From positions 1 to 15,021 of the forward strand of contig SKOZ01000069.1 in NCBI GenBank assembly GCA_007119795.1: a stretch of DNA of 15,021 nt. Reading direction: 5' to 3'. This document shows, one piece after another, positions 7,948 through 15,021 of this stretch; positions within the stretch are counted from its first letter, which is position 1; every line of letters begins with the position of its first letter. The position numbers were made by a program, and so were the translations under genes. The notes beneath the pieces are model-generated. The model had not been told where the DNA came from. It searched no databases and was given only the letters and a program-made list of their open reading frames with translations. This stretch comes from Planctomycetales bacterium. GTDB lineage: Bacteria; Planctomycetota; Planctomycetia; Pirellulales; Thermoguttaceae.

Positions 7948-8882
7948 ACCTCGCCGCGCTGCTGTTCGCGCTGGCGGCGGCGCTGGAACTCGCGGCTGGC
8001 GTTCTGGAGGGTGCGGCGCTCGCGGCGGGTGAGGCTGGCCTCGCCCTGGGTGGAAATCTTGGCGAGGATGCGGTCCACCTCGCGATTGAGGGCCTCCTCC
8101 TTGGCACGCTCCTCATCGTGATCGTCGACCCGCAGGTCCTGGTCGTCGGGTTCGTGGAGCCTGAGATTCGCCCCACCGCCGGGGCGCCGGGGCGGGCGGC
8201 GGAAGCGGTCGCCGAGGCTGCTGAAACGCCCGGCCAAGCGGCCCAGGTTCCACTGGAAGCGAAAATAGAGGAAGGCGAAGGCCGCCCCCGCCAGGTGGGC
8301 GGTGAAGGCGACGTTGCCGGTCCGCTGCACGGCTCCCAAGGCGTCGAACGCCACCAGCATCACCCCCATGACCCATGCCGGCACGGGAAGGACGAAGAAG
8401 AGGAGGACCGTCGCTCGGGGGTACAAGAGGGCGAAGAGGATCACCGTGGCCACGACGCCTCCCGAAGCCCCCACTGCGGGGCGGTCGAGCGGGGCCCCAC
8501 TCGCCAGTTCGAGGGCCGCCCAGACGACCCCCGCGACGACGATCGCCGCCAGATAGAAGCGGAGGAACTCCCAGCGGCCGAAACGCTCTTCCAGCGTGCG
8601 GCCGAAGAAAAAGAGCCCCAGCATGTTGAAGAGGAGGTGCGCGGGATGGGGCGCGTGGACGAAGCCGTAGGTGAGAAACTGCCACCAGAGCCAGGGCTGA
8701 AAGAGCGACCCGACCGGCACCATGAGGGTCCGGGAGATCGGCCGTCCCTCGGGGAAGAGCAGCCCGTCGGCAAGCCAGAGGGCCGCGTTGGTGAGGATCA
8801 GCGTGGCCACGACCGATTGCGGCAGGCCAAGCTGGATGCCGCCGCGCTCTTGCCGGTAGTATTCTCGGTCGTAGATTCCCAT
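7944..8882 (-). CDS. Rhomboid-family intramembrane serine protease with C-terminal soluble tail
   Basis: Rhomboids cut membrane proteins within or near their transmembrane helices. This 312-residue protein shows the expected residues: His82 and Asn86 in HLLFNMLG, the catalytic Ser140 in GASGG, and the catalytic His196 in FTAHLAGAAF, spread over about six hydrophobic segments between residues 22 and 208. The cytoplasmic-looking C-terminal part (about 215-312) is charged and contains REVDRILAKISTQGEASLT followed by RRERRTL, resembling a short helical domain (DUF6576-like, from memory) attached to rhomboids in planctomycetes. I chose ATG 8882 because MGIYDREYYR is a typical family start. The open frame extends upstream, including an ATG at 8927, but that extension is Arg/Pro-rich and atypical. 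Its substrate is unknown. Confidence 0.9.
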   Translation of the reverse strand: MGIYDREYYRQERGGIQLGLPQSVVATLILTNAALWLADGLLFPEGRPISRTLMVPVGSLFQPWLWWQFLTYGFVHAPHPAHLLFNMLGLFFFGRTLEERFGRWEFLRFYLAAIVVAGVVWAALELASGAPLDRPAVGASGGVVATVILFALLYPRATVLLFFVLPVPAWVMGVMLVAFDALGAVQRTGNVAFTAHLAGAAFAFLYFRFQWNLGRLAGRFSSLGDRFRRPPRRPGGGANLRLHEPDDQDLRVDDHDEERAKEEALNREVDRILAKISTQGEASLTRRERRTLQNASREFQRRRQREQQRGEV

Positions 8883-9129
8883 GCTCGGTGGACCGCGCCG
8901 CTTCGGAGAGGGCCTCACTATTGTCATTCTACATCGCCGACGGTCGGCCCGCACCGCCCCGCGCGCCCCGCGGGGGGCCCGCGGCCGACGAAACTTTATT
9001 CTCTCCGATGGCTCGCCTGCCGCCCAGGGGGCCAACAGCCTTCGCGACGCCCACCGTGCCCGGTGCCGGCTTGCTCCGCCCCAAAGTGTCTATCGGTCCG
9101 AGGTGCTTCCTCAGCCAACGTTCTCACGA

Positions 9130-9423
9130 ATGAAACGCTCCCCATACACGAATCCGCCCAGCCACGATGGGCACCTCCCCCGCGTTTCCCGCCCGGGGAG
9201 CGTGCGGGCAGTGCGCATCGGCGCCACCATGTTGGCCGTACTGCTGCTGGGCCTGGTGCAATGGCTGGGGCTCGTGCTGGGGGCCCTCCTCTTCTTCGCC
9301 GCTACCGGAGCCATCCTCTTGGCTGTCGGGGGGGCCCAGAGGGAACGGTGCTTCCTCGTCTACGGCTTCTATTGCCTGGGGCCTGCGGCGATGTTTCTCT
9401 ACGCCTACTGGCGCCTGACCTGA
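9130..9423 (+). CDS. Small hypothetical membrane protein (97 residues)
   Basis: I do not recognise this protein. A polar, Pro-rich N-terminus of about 27 residues is followed by a long hydrophobic stretch (31-67, one long or two short membrane helices), a short charged loop (AQRER, 69-73) and another hydrophobic segment (74-93) ending in YAYWRLT. Codon third positions are strongly G/C, as in neighbouring genes, which supports real coding. The start is uncertain: ATG 9130 has no clear Shine-Dalgarno, while the in-frame GTG 9211, preceded by GGGGAG (9195-9200), would give a 70-residue product beginning just before the first helix. It lies divergent from the rhomboid gene and just before the gyrA promoter; neither neighbour reveals a function. 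Confidence 0.6.
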   Translation: MKRSPYTNPPSHDGHLPRVSRPGSVRAVRIGATMLAVLLLGLVQWLGLVLGALLFFAATGAILLAVGGAQRERCFLVYGFYCLGPAAMFLYAYWRLT

Positions 9424-9437
9424 AGCGATCTCGCTTC
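9422..9437 (+). terminator. Hairpin at the stop of the small membrane protein
   Basis: GAAGCG (9422-9427) and CGCTTC (9432-9437) form a six-pair stem with an ATCT loop, overlapping the TGA stop codon (9421-9423). No T-run follows directly. It may mark the transcript end before the gyrA promoter, but it is short and this call is weak. Confidence 0.3.
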
Positions 9438-9496
9438 GAATCCGCAATGCCTTTTGTGGCAACGACTTAGACGTACCGCCTTCCCCCCGCTGGGCG

Positions 9497-9525
9497 TTGT
9501 GACCAGGGGAGCGAAGTGGTATACT
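9497..9525 (+). promoter_or_regulatory. Sigma70-type promoter for gyrA
   Basis: TTGTGA (9497-9502) and TATACT (9520-9525) are separated by exactly 17 bases, four and five consensus positions respectively. Transcription would begin near 9532, leaving a leader of about 90 bases before gyrA. This is among the best promoter matches in the window. Confidence 0.7.
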
Positions 9526-9610
9526 GCACGTTTCGCACACCACCGCGGGGAGCGCCTCCCGGATCGCCCCGGTACCGGAGTCACCCTCCTCAGGATAAAC
9601 CCTTTCTCTG

Positions 9611-9615
9611 AAAGG
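9611..9615 (+). promoter_or_regulatory. Ribosome binding site deciding the TTG start of gyrA
   Basis: AAAGG lies eight bases before the TTG at 9624. The next in-frame ATG is at 9675, inside the low-complexity N-terminal tail, so this site supports the TTG start. Confidence 0.55.
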
Positions 9616-9623
9616 TCTTCGCG

Positions 9624-12401
9624 TTGTCTACCGATTCTACAATCCCCCCGGAGGGACCCGGCCCATCGGATGGCATGCCCGCAGAGGACCCTTCCGGTAA
9701 TGGTTCTGGTGGCACTACTGGTGGGGGGCTGATCGAGCTTTCGATCGAGGAAGAGCTCAAGGGGAGCTACCTGACGTACGCCATGAGCGTGATCGTCAGC
9801 CGTGCTCTGCCCGACGTCCGCGATGGGCTGAAGCCTTCGCAGCGGCGGATTCTCGTGGCGATGAACGACCTGAACCTCTCCCCCGGGGCGGGCCGCGTCA
9901 AGTGCGCGAAGATCTGCGGCGACACGAGCGGCAACTACCACCCGCACGGCGAGAGCGTCATCTACCCGACGCTGGTCCGCATGGCCCAGGACTGGAACAT
10001 GCGGTACGTGCTCATCGACAAGCAGGGGAACTTCGGCTCCATCGCCGGTCTGCCCCCGGCGGCCATGCGGTACACCGAAGCCCGCATGTCGTCCATCGCC
10101 TCGCTCATGCTCGAGGACCTCAAGCTGGGCACGGTCGACTTCGTCCCCACCTACGACGAGCGCTCGACGGAACCGACGGTGCTGCCCGCCAAATTCCCCA
10201 ACCTCCTGGTCAACGGAGCCAACGGCATCGCCGTGGGGATGGCGACGTCGATCCCGCCCCACAACCTCGGCGAGGTCTGCGACGCCCTGGTGCGTCTGAT
10301 CGACGACCCCGACGTCTCGATCGACGAGCTGATGGAGATCATCCCCGGACCGGATTTCCCCACCGGGGGCGTGGTCTGTGGCCGCTCGGGCATCCGCCGG
10401 GGCTATATGACCGGCCGGAGCACGATCGTGGTACGCGCCCGGGCCCGCATCGAGGAGGACAGCCGCGGGCGGGCGCGGATCGTGGTCAGCGAGATCCCTT
10501 ACCAGCAGGCCCGCGACCGCATCGAGGAGCGGATCGCGTCCCAGGTCAACGAGGGGAAGATCGCCGGCATTTCCGCGATCCGCAACGAGAGCGACCTCAA
10601 GGAGCCGGTGCGGCTGATCCTCGAGCTGAAGCGCGACGCCGATCCCGACGTGGTCCTCAACCAGCTCTACCAGTTCTCCCCGTTGCAGGACAGCTTCTCG
10701 CTGATCTTCCTGGCCCTGGTCGACGGCAAGCCGCGGGTGCTCTCGCTGAAGAGCCTGCTCGAGGAGTTCCTCCGCCACCGCGTCATCGTGATCCGCCGGC
10801 GGACGCAGTTCCTCCTCAGCCGCTCCCGGCAGCGGAAGCACACCGTCGAGGGGCTGCTCCTGGCCTACGCGAACATCGACGAGGTGATCCGCGTCATCCG
10901 CACCTCGTCGACCCAGCCCGAGGCCAAGTCGCGGCTGATGAAGATCGAGTGTCCGGCGGCCATGCTCCGCCGCGCCTTGGGAGAGGAGGGCTTCGGGATC
11001 TTCGCCGCCGAGCGGGGCGAACGGGAGACCTACACCCTCACCCCGGTGCAGGCCGACGCCATCCTGCGGATGACCCTGGGCCAGTTGGTCAACCTCGAGC
11101 AGGAGAAGCTCGCCGACGAGCACCGCAAGCTGCTCGCCGACATCGCCGAGTACCAGGGGATCCTGGCCGACGAGAAGCAGATTCTGGCCATCATCCGCGA
11201 CGACCTCATCGGGGTCAAGGCCAAGCACGGCGACCGGCGGCGGACGGAGATCAGCGGCGACGAGATCGGCGAGATCGACCTCGAGGATCTCATCACCGAA
11301 GAGACCATGGTCGTCTCCATCAGCCGTAGCGGCTACATCAAGCGGACGCCCATCAAGCTCTACCGCGCCCAGCGCCGCGGCGGCAAGGGCCTCAAGGGAG
11401 CCCGGACCGAAGAGGAGGACCCCATCGAGCACCTCTTCGTGGCCAGCACCCACGCCTACCTCCTCTTCTTCACGAACCTGGGGCGCGTCTACTGGCGCAA
11501 GGTCTACGACCTGCCGCAGTTGGGACGCGACAGCCGGGGGCGTGCCGTGGTCAACGTCCTGAACCTCGCCGAAGGGGAGCAGATCGCCGACTGCCGCGCC
11601 GTCCGCGACTTCGATCAGCCCGGCCACTTCCTCATGACGGCCACGCGGCACGGGATCGTGAAGAAGACCCCCCTGAGCGCCTACAGCCGCCCCTTGCGCA
11701 ACGGGATCATCGCCGTGAAGCTCCGCGAGGGGGACGAGCTGGTCGACGTGGTGGTCACCGGCCCCGACGACGAGGTCGTTCTGGCCACGGCCGGGGGGAT
11801 GGCGATCCGCTTCCCCCAGTCCGACATTCGCCCCATGGGCCGCAATTCGGCGGGTGTGAAGGGGATCACCCTGGTGGGCGACGACCACGTGGTAGGAATG
11901 GTCGTAGCCGACCCTGAAGGCTGCCTCCTGACGGCCTGCGTCCACGGCTACGGCAAGCGGACGCCCTTCGGCACCAGCCTGCCGCCGCACGAGGGCGACG
12001 GCGAGCCGCCGGCAGAAGCGGAAGAAGCCGCCCATTCCCTCCCGCCCGATCCCGAACCCGGTGACGGAGACGAGGAAGAGAACCATTCCTCGCAGCGCTG
12101 CTACCGCACTCAGCGCCGCGGCGGCAAGGGGCTGCGGGACATCAAGACCACGGCGCGAAACGGGCCCGTCATCGGCATCGTCCGCGTCCGCGACGACGAT
12201 GAAGTGATGATGATCTCCGGTCGCGGCAAGATCCAGCGGATCCGGGCTGCCGACGTCAGTCTCGTGGGGCGGAATACTCAGGGGGTGCGGATTATGCATC
12301 TCGGCGACGAGGATATCCTCGTGGCGGTGAAACGCGTCCCGCACGAGGAACGCGCCAACGGCAACGCCGCCGAAGCCCCCGAAGCCGAGAAGGAGGGGTA
12401 G
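9624..12401 (+). CDS. gyrA: DNA gyrase subunit A
   Basis: GyrA cleaves and rejoins DNA and, with GyrB, introduces negative supercoils. The 925-residue product opens with a Ser/Gly/Pro-rich tail (1-35), then the core at [20 protein letters not shown]. The catalytic tyrosine is Tyr150 in MRYTEAR (E. coli Tyr122). The quinolone region reads [10 protein letters not shown]: Ser111 equals E. coli Ser83, Glu110 replaces Asp82 and Pro115 replaces Asp87. The C-terminal beta-pinwheel carries the canonical GyrA box QRRGGKG at 583-589 and a second exact copy at 830-836. The latter is preceded by a 40-residue acidic, Pro-rich insert (about 786-825). The start is TTG with AAAGG eight bases upstream. gyrB is not adjacent. 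A GyrA box makes gyrase much more likely than ParC. Confidence 0.95.
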   Translation: MSTDSTIPPEGPGPSDGMPAEDPSGNGSGGTTGGGLIELSIEEELKGSYLTYAMSVIVSRALPDVRDGLKPSQRRILVAMNDLNLSPGAGRVKCAKICGDTSGNYHPHGESVIYPTLVRMAQDWNMRYVLIDKQGNFGSIAGLPPAAMRYTEARMSSIASLMLEDLKLGTVDFVPTYDERSTEPTVLPAKFPNLLVNGANGIAVGMATSIPPHNLGEVCDALVRLIDDPDVSIDELMEIIPGPDFPTGGVVCGRSGIRRGYMTGRSTIVVRARARIEEDSRGRARIVVSEIPYQQARDRIEERIASQVNEGKIAGISAIRNESDLKEPVRLILELKRDADPDVVLNQLYQFSPLQDSFSLIFLALVDGKPRVLSLKSLLEEFLRHRVIVIRRRTQFLLSRSRQRKHTVEGLLLAYANIDEVIRVIRTSSTQPEAKSRLMKIECPAAMLRRALGEEGFGIFAAERGERETYTLTPVQADAILRMTLGQLVNLEQEKLADEHRKLLADIAEYQGILADEKQILAIIRDDLIGVKAKHGDRRRTEISGDEIGEIDLEDLITEETMVVSISRSGYIKRTPIKLYRAQRRGGKGLKGARTEEEDPIEHLFVASTHAYLLFFTNLGRVYWRKVYDLPQLGRDSRGRAVVNVLNLAEGEQIADCRAVRDFDQPGHFLMTATRHGIVKKTPLSAYSRPLRNGIIAVKLREGDELVDVVVTGPDDEVVLATAGGMAIRFPQSDIRPMGRNSAGVKGITLVGDDHVVGMVVADPEGCLLTACVHGYGKRTPFGTSLPPHEGDGEPPAEAEEAAHSLPPDPEPGDGDEEENHSSQRCYRTQRRGGKGLRDIKTTARNGPVIGIVRVRDDDEVMMISGRGKIQRIRAADVSLVGRNTQGVRIMHLGDEDILVAVKRVPHEERANGNAAEAPEAEKEG

Positions 12402-12573
12402 CGGGGGCGGCGGCGGAGAGGGGATGCCAACGTCCCCGGCCTCCCCACCGGCTGCGGGCCGATTGCCGGCGGCCGCCGCGGGGTTGGCGAGAGGCACATG
12501 GCGGGCGATTGTCGGAGAAAGGCCGGACGCCGCAGAGGCCCTCCAGCCGCCACCACACGCGCATTCCGCGCCC

Positions 12574-12595
12574 ATCGCCCCATTGGGCGATTTTT
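12574..12595 (+). terminator. Intrinsic terminator downstream of gyrA
   Basis: ATCGCCC and GGGCGAT form a seven-pair stem with a CATT loop (12574-12591), followed directly by T residues: TTTTT spans 12591-12595, the first T closing the stem. It lies 173 bases after the gyrA stop and before the glgC start signals, so it should end the gyrA transcript and insulate glgC. Confidence 0.7.
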
Positions 12596-12645
12596 CGCGG
12601 TGGAAACGACCCCGCCAACCTCTTCGATCGTCTGCGGAGGGCCGA

Positions 12646-12651
12646 TACAAT
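12646..12651 (+). promoter_or_regulatory. Possible -10 element for glgC
   Basis: TACAAT matches five of six -10 positions and lies 50 bases after the gyrA terminator and 63 bases before the glgC start. The -35 at 17 bases (TTCGAT, 12623-12628) is poor. The position between terminator and gene is the main support. Confidence 0.4.
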
Positions 12652-12700
12652 ACCGGCGGTCCGAAAAGGTCAGCGAGGGCATCATGGTTCCATTTTTCGG

Positions 12701-12706
12701 GGGAGG
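12701..12706 (+). promoter_or_regulatory. Ribosome binding site deciding the GTG start of glgC
   Basis: GGGAGG lies eight bases before GTG 12715 and 17 bases before the in-frame ATG 12724. The spacing favours the GTG start. Confidence 0.65.
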
Positions 12707-12714
12707 TTGACGGC

Positions 12715-13974
12715 GTGAAAGAAATGAAGGACGTCTTGGCGGTGATCCTGGCCGGGGGCAAGGGTTCCCGGCTCGAACCCCTCACCCGAGATCGGGCTAA
12801 ACCCGCCGTCCCTTTCGGTGGGGCCTACCGGATCATCGACTTCACCCTCTCGAACTGCCTGAACAGCGGTATGCGGAAGGTGCTGGTGCTCACCCAGTAC
12901 AAGGCACTGAGCCTGAACCGCCACATCCACATGGGGTGGCAACACTACTTCTGCCGCGACTTGGGCGAATTCATCGACATCGTTCCGCCCCAACAGCGGA
13001 TCGACGAGCACTGGTACCGCGGCACCGCCGACGCCGTATACCAGAATATCTACACCATGGAACGGCTCCCCTCGCGGTATGTAGTGATTCTCGCCGGCGA
13101 CCACGTCTACAAGATGGATTACCACAAGCTGGTCGACTACCACATCGAGCAGGAGGCCGACGCCACGCTGGGCGTGCTGCGGGTGCCCGTCGCCGAGGCC
13201 CGCCGGCAGTTCGGCGTCATGGAGATCGACGGCTCGCACCGCGTCGTGGGCTTTGCCGAGAAACCGGAAGAGCCCAAGCCGATCCCCGGCGACCCGGATC
13301 ACTGCTACGCCTCGATGGGGATCTATATCTTCAACACCCGCTTCCTCTTCGAACAGCTCTGCCAGGACGCCACGCGCCCCCACAGCCGGCACGATTTCGG
13401 CGGCGACCTGGTCCCCTCGATCATCGAAAGCCACCGCGTCTATGCCTTCCCCTTTCTCGACGAAAACCGCAAGCAGGACGCCTACTGGCGGGACGTGGGG
13501 ACCGTGGGCGCCTACTTCGAGGCCAACATGGACCTCGTGGCCGTGGACCCCTTGCTGAACATCTACGACGACCAATGGCCGCTGCGGACCTACCACCCGA
13601 ACTACCCTCCGCCGAAATTCGTCTTCGCCGAGAACGAGCGCCGCGGGCACGCCGTGGACAGTGTCGTCTGCCAGGGGTCGATCGTCTCCGGCGGGCAGGT
13701 GGAACGTTCCGTCGTCGGGCCCAACGCCCGCATCAACAGTTTCGCCCGCGTCGAGGATTCCATCCTCTTCGAAGGGGTCGACGTCGGCCGCTACGCCCGC
13801 ATCCGCCGGGCGATCATCGACAAGGCGATCCGCATTCCTGCCGATTTCGAAATCGGCTTCGACCACGAGTTGGACCGCCGCCGCGGCTTCACCGTGACCG
13901 AGGAGGGGATCACCGTGATCGCCAAGTCGGACGGTCTGGAACACCTCGTCGAGACCGAGAAGGCTTCCGTATAG
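12715..13974 (+). CDS. glgC: Glucose-1-phosphate adenylyltransferase (ADP-glucose pyrophosphorylase)
   Basis: GlgC makes ADP-glucose and pyrophosphate from ATP and glucose 1-phosphate, the committed step of bacterial glycogen synthesis in the cytoplasm. The 419 residues show the nucleotide-binding loop LAGGKGSRLEPLT (12-24) with RAKPAVPFGG, the metal/catalytic Asp129 in LAGDHVYKMDY (E. coli Asp142), and the sugar-phosphate lysine in FAEKPEEP (Lys183). A C-terminal left-handed beta-helix part follows (about 310-400: repeated GSIVSGG, VERSVVGPNARI, EDSILFEGVDVG). The N-terminus is shorter than in E. coli GlgC, so the allosteric site there may differ. The GTG start is chosen on its Shine-Dalgarno spacing; ATG 12724 would remove three residues. 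No other glg gene is beside it, and the downstream secreted protein seems unrelated. Confidence 0.95.
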   Translation: MKEMKDVLAVILAGGKGSRLEPLTRDRAKPAVPFGGAYRIIDFTLSNCLNSGMRKVLVLTQYKALSLNRHIHMGWQHYFCRDLGEFIDIVPPQQRIDEHWYRGTADAVYQNIYTMERLPSRYVVILAGDHVYKMDYHKLVDYHIEQEADATLGVLRVPVAEARRQFGVMEIDGSHRVVGFAEKPEEPKPIPGDPDHCYASMGIYIFNTRFLFEQLCQDATRPHSRHDFGGDLVPSIIESHRVYAFPFLDENRKQDAYWRDVGTVGAYFEANMDLVAVDPLLNIYDDQWPLRTYHPNYPPPKFVFAENERRGHAVDSVVCQGSIVSGGQVERSVVGPNARINSFARVEDSILFEGVDVGRYARIRRAIIDKAIRIPADFEIGFDHELDRRRGFTVTEEGITVIAKSDGLEHLVETEKASV

Positions 13975-14114
13975 CCGGCATCCTTTCCCTGACGAGATTC
14001 CTGCGCCACAATGAAGAAATGGTCGCGGCGGCCGCCTTCGGCTGGAACGGCGACCGGTGGCGAGCAAGTCGTCGCCACTTCCCGTTGTCGGGTTTCCTTG
14101 CCTCCCTTGCCCCC

Positions 14115-15021
14115 ATGCGCAGCCCCGTCTCCGCATCGTCTACTCGTGGCCGGTCGCTGCTCGCCGGGCTGGCCGCGGGCGCGATCCTCGCAGCCCTTTC
14201 GCCGGCGATGGCCCAGACGGCACCCGGGCCCGCCACCGCCGATCTCGACCGGCGCCTGGCGCGTTCCGTCACGGCACTATGGACCGAGGTGCCGCTACGG
14301 ACCGTGCTCGACGCCCTCGCCGAGACCCACGGCGTCGCCGTGCTGCTCGATCGCCGCGTGGACCCGCAGCAGCCGGTCGAGATCTCCGTGCCGCGCGCGG
14401 CGCTGGGTGAGGTCTTCGCGCGGCTCGCGGAGGATCACGGCCTGGCCCTCTCGCGGTTCGGTCCGGTGCTCTATATCGGGCCGCCGGCGGCGGCGCGGCG
14501 GCTTCGGACGCAGGCCGCCCTCACGCTCGATGCCGTAAGCGTCCTGCCCCCCGCGCGGCGGTCGGCGTGGCTGGTAAGGCGGCCGCTGGCCTGGAACGAT
14601 TTCGCCGAACCGCGGGCCCTCCTGGCGGAGTTGGCGGTCGGAGGGGGGGTGCGGCTGGCAGGCATCGGGGAAGCCGTACCCCACGACCTCTGGGCCGCCG
14701 CCGAGCTGCCGCCGATGACGCTCGCCGAGCGGCTCACGCTGATCGCCGCGCAGTACGACCTGGGGTTGGCGTTCTCAGCGGACGGCTCCGCGGCGCGCTT
14801 GGTTTCCCTGCCGGAGCGACTGGCCGTCGAGCGGAGTTACCCGCGGGGCCCGCAGGCCTCCGCACGCGTGCAGCAGTGGCGCCAACGGGCCCCGAAGAGC
14901 GAGATTCGCCTCGAAGGCGGCCAGATCGTGGTCCGCGGCCCAGTCGAAGACCACGAGCGCCTCTTCGCCGACCACCTTCCCTCACCGCCAAGTCGCGCGG
15001 ACAGCCCCCCCCCCCCCCCCC
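14115..15021 (+). CDS. Secreted protein with repeated STN-like domains (truncated at right edge)
   Basis: This frame is open from ATG 14115 to the edge (302 codons). A signal peptide is clear: an Arg-containing start, hydrophobic core LLAGLAAGAILAAL (15-28) and probable cleavage after AMA (31-33). Residues 55-122 (WTEVPLRTVLDALAETHGV onward, ending in VLYIGP) resemble the STN/secretin-type small domain found in secretins and TonB receptors. Residues 155-231 repeat the same layout (LLAELAVGGGVRLAG, then MTLAERLTLIAAQYDLGLAF). A third segment (about 249-283) ends in IRLEGGQIVVRGPVEDHER. It is probably periplasmic or envelope-attached, but without the C-terminus no function can be given. No Shine-Dalgarno is obvious; the signal peptide decides the start. 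The final residues, encoded by poly-C, are unreliable. Confidence 0.75.
   Translation, partial: MRSPVSASSTRGRSLLAGLAAGAILAALSPAMAQTAPGPATADLDRRLARSVTALWTEVPLRTVLDALAETHGVAVLLDRRVDPQQPVEISVPRAALGEVFARLAEDHGLALSRFGPVLYIGPPAAARRLRTQAALTLDAVSVLPPARRSAWLVRRPLAWNDFAEPRALLAELAVGGGVRLAGIGEAVPHDLWAAAELPPMTLAERLTLIAAQYDLGLAFSADGSAARLVSLPERLAVERSYPRGPQASARVQQWRQRAPKSEIRLEGGQIVVRGPVEDHERLFADHLPSPPSRADSPPPPP
15005..15021. repeat. Terminal poly-C homopolymer, likely artefact
   Basis: The window ends in 17 consecutive C residues, in the reading frame of the secreted protein, where they would encode a run of prolines. Such a run exactly at a sequence end suggests a contig edge with a sequencing artefact (poly-G read tails on the other strand). 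A true Pro-rich tail is less likely. Confidence 0.7.

Larger units (their letters stand above)
12402..12714 (+). other. gyrA-glgC intergenic region
   Basis: This stretch has no credible gene. The glgC frame is open back to an ATG at 12424, but the translation is low-complexity Ala/Pro-rich sequence with no family similarity. The region holds an intrinsic terminator (12574-12595), a possible -10 element (12646-12651) and a strong Shine-Dalgarno (12701-12706). Confidence 0.6.

Noticed and set aside
7503..9470. Plus-strand open frame of 655 codons spanning sdhB, rhomboid and the small membrane gene
   Set aside because: It crosses three genes in the wrong frame or strand, and its composition is typical of a GC-driven shadow.
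12424..12714. N-terminal extension of GlgC to ATG 12424
   Set aside because: The extension is Ala/Pro-rich, overlaps the gyrA terminator and precedes a strong Shine-Dalgarno for GTG 12715.
9405..12785. A very long open frame (over 1,100 codons) on the minus strand opposite gyrA
   Set aside because: It is the reverse-complement shadow of a GC-rich gene; its translation is His/Asp/Arg/Gly/Ala-rich with no domains, while the plus strand encodes an unmistakable GyrA.
1..15021. CRISPR array, insertion sequence or prophage
   Set aside because: No regularly spaced repeats, terminal inverted repeats, transposase, integrase or phage structural genes were seen.

Overview
The window is GC-rich, tightly packed bacterial chromosome. 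It most resembles a planctomycete, perhaps of the Pirellula/Thermogutta kind. That reading rests on remembered family features, not a search: a rhomboid starting MGIYDREYYR with a soluble tail after the membrane domain, a GyrA with HGESVIYP in its quinolone region and two GyrA boxes, a Bacillus-type SdhA/SdhB pair, and a secreted protein with STN-like repeats. Most of the content is housekeeping. I see no CRISPR array, transposase, integrase, phage gene, toxin-antitoxin pair, tRNA or rRNA.

Layout, left to right. Positions 1-312 (minus) hold the N-terminal part of a GYF-domain protein that runs off the left edge. A gene-free stretch of nearly 600 bases follows, ending in a good sigma70-type promoter for a 151-residue coiled-coil plus HTH regulator (900-1355). 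A strong stem-loop separates this from an SLC13-type permease with two RCK_C domains (1597-3390). The permease converges on murA (3419-4714, minus), the first committed enzyme of peptidoglycan synthesis. A 355-base divergent region separates murA from sdhA (5070-7034) and sdhB (7096-7947). sdhB converges on a rhomboid protease gene (7944-8882, minus), and the two stop codons share one CTAG. A short membrane protein (9130-9423) follows. Then come gyrA (9624-12401; TTG start, clear promoter), an intrinsic terminator, glgC (12715-13974; GTG start) and a secreted STN-like protein (14115 onward) cut by the right edge. The last 17 bases are all C and look like an assembly or sequencing artefact.

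How the genes work together. sdhA and sdhB form the only clear operon; they encode the soluble half of succinate:quinone oxidoreductase, and no cytochrome b/membrane anchor gene lies beside them. The other genes look like single transcription units: cell-wall precursor synthesis (murA), DNA supercoiling (gyrA), glycogen synthesis (glgC), ion or anion transport (the permease), membrane proteolysis (rhomboid) and unknown envelope roles (GYF, small membrane and STN-like proteins). I did not find a convincing undescribed multi-gene system. The points most worth a second look are the second GyrA box behind an acidic insert, the isolated sdhAB pair, the internally repeated secreted STN-like protein, and the small orphan regulator with its own promoter.
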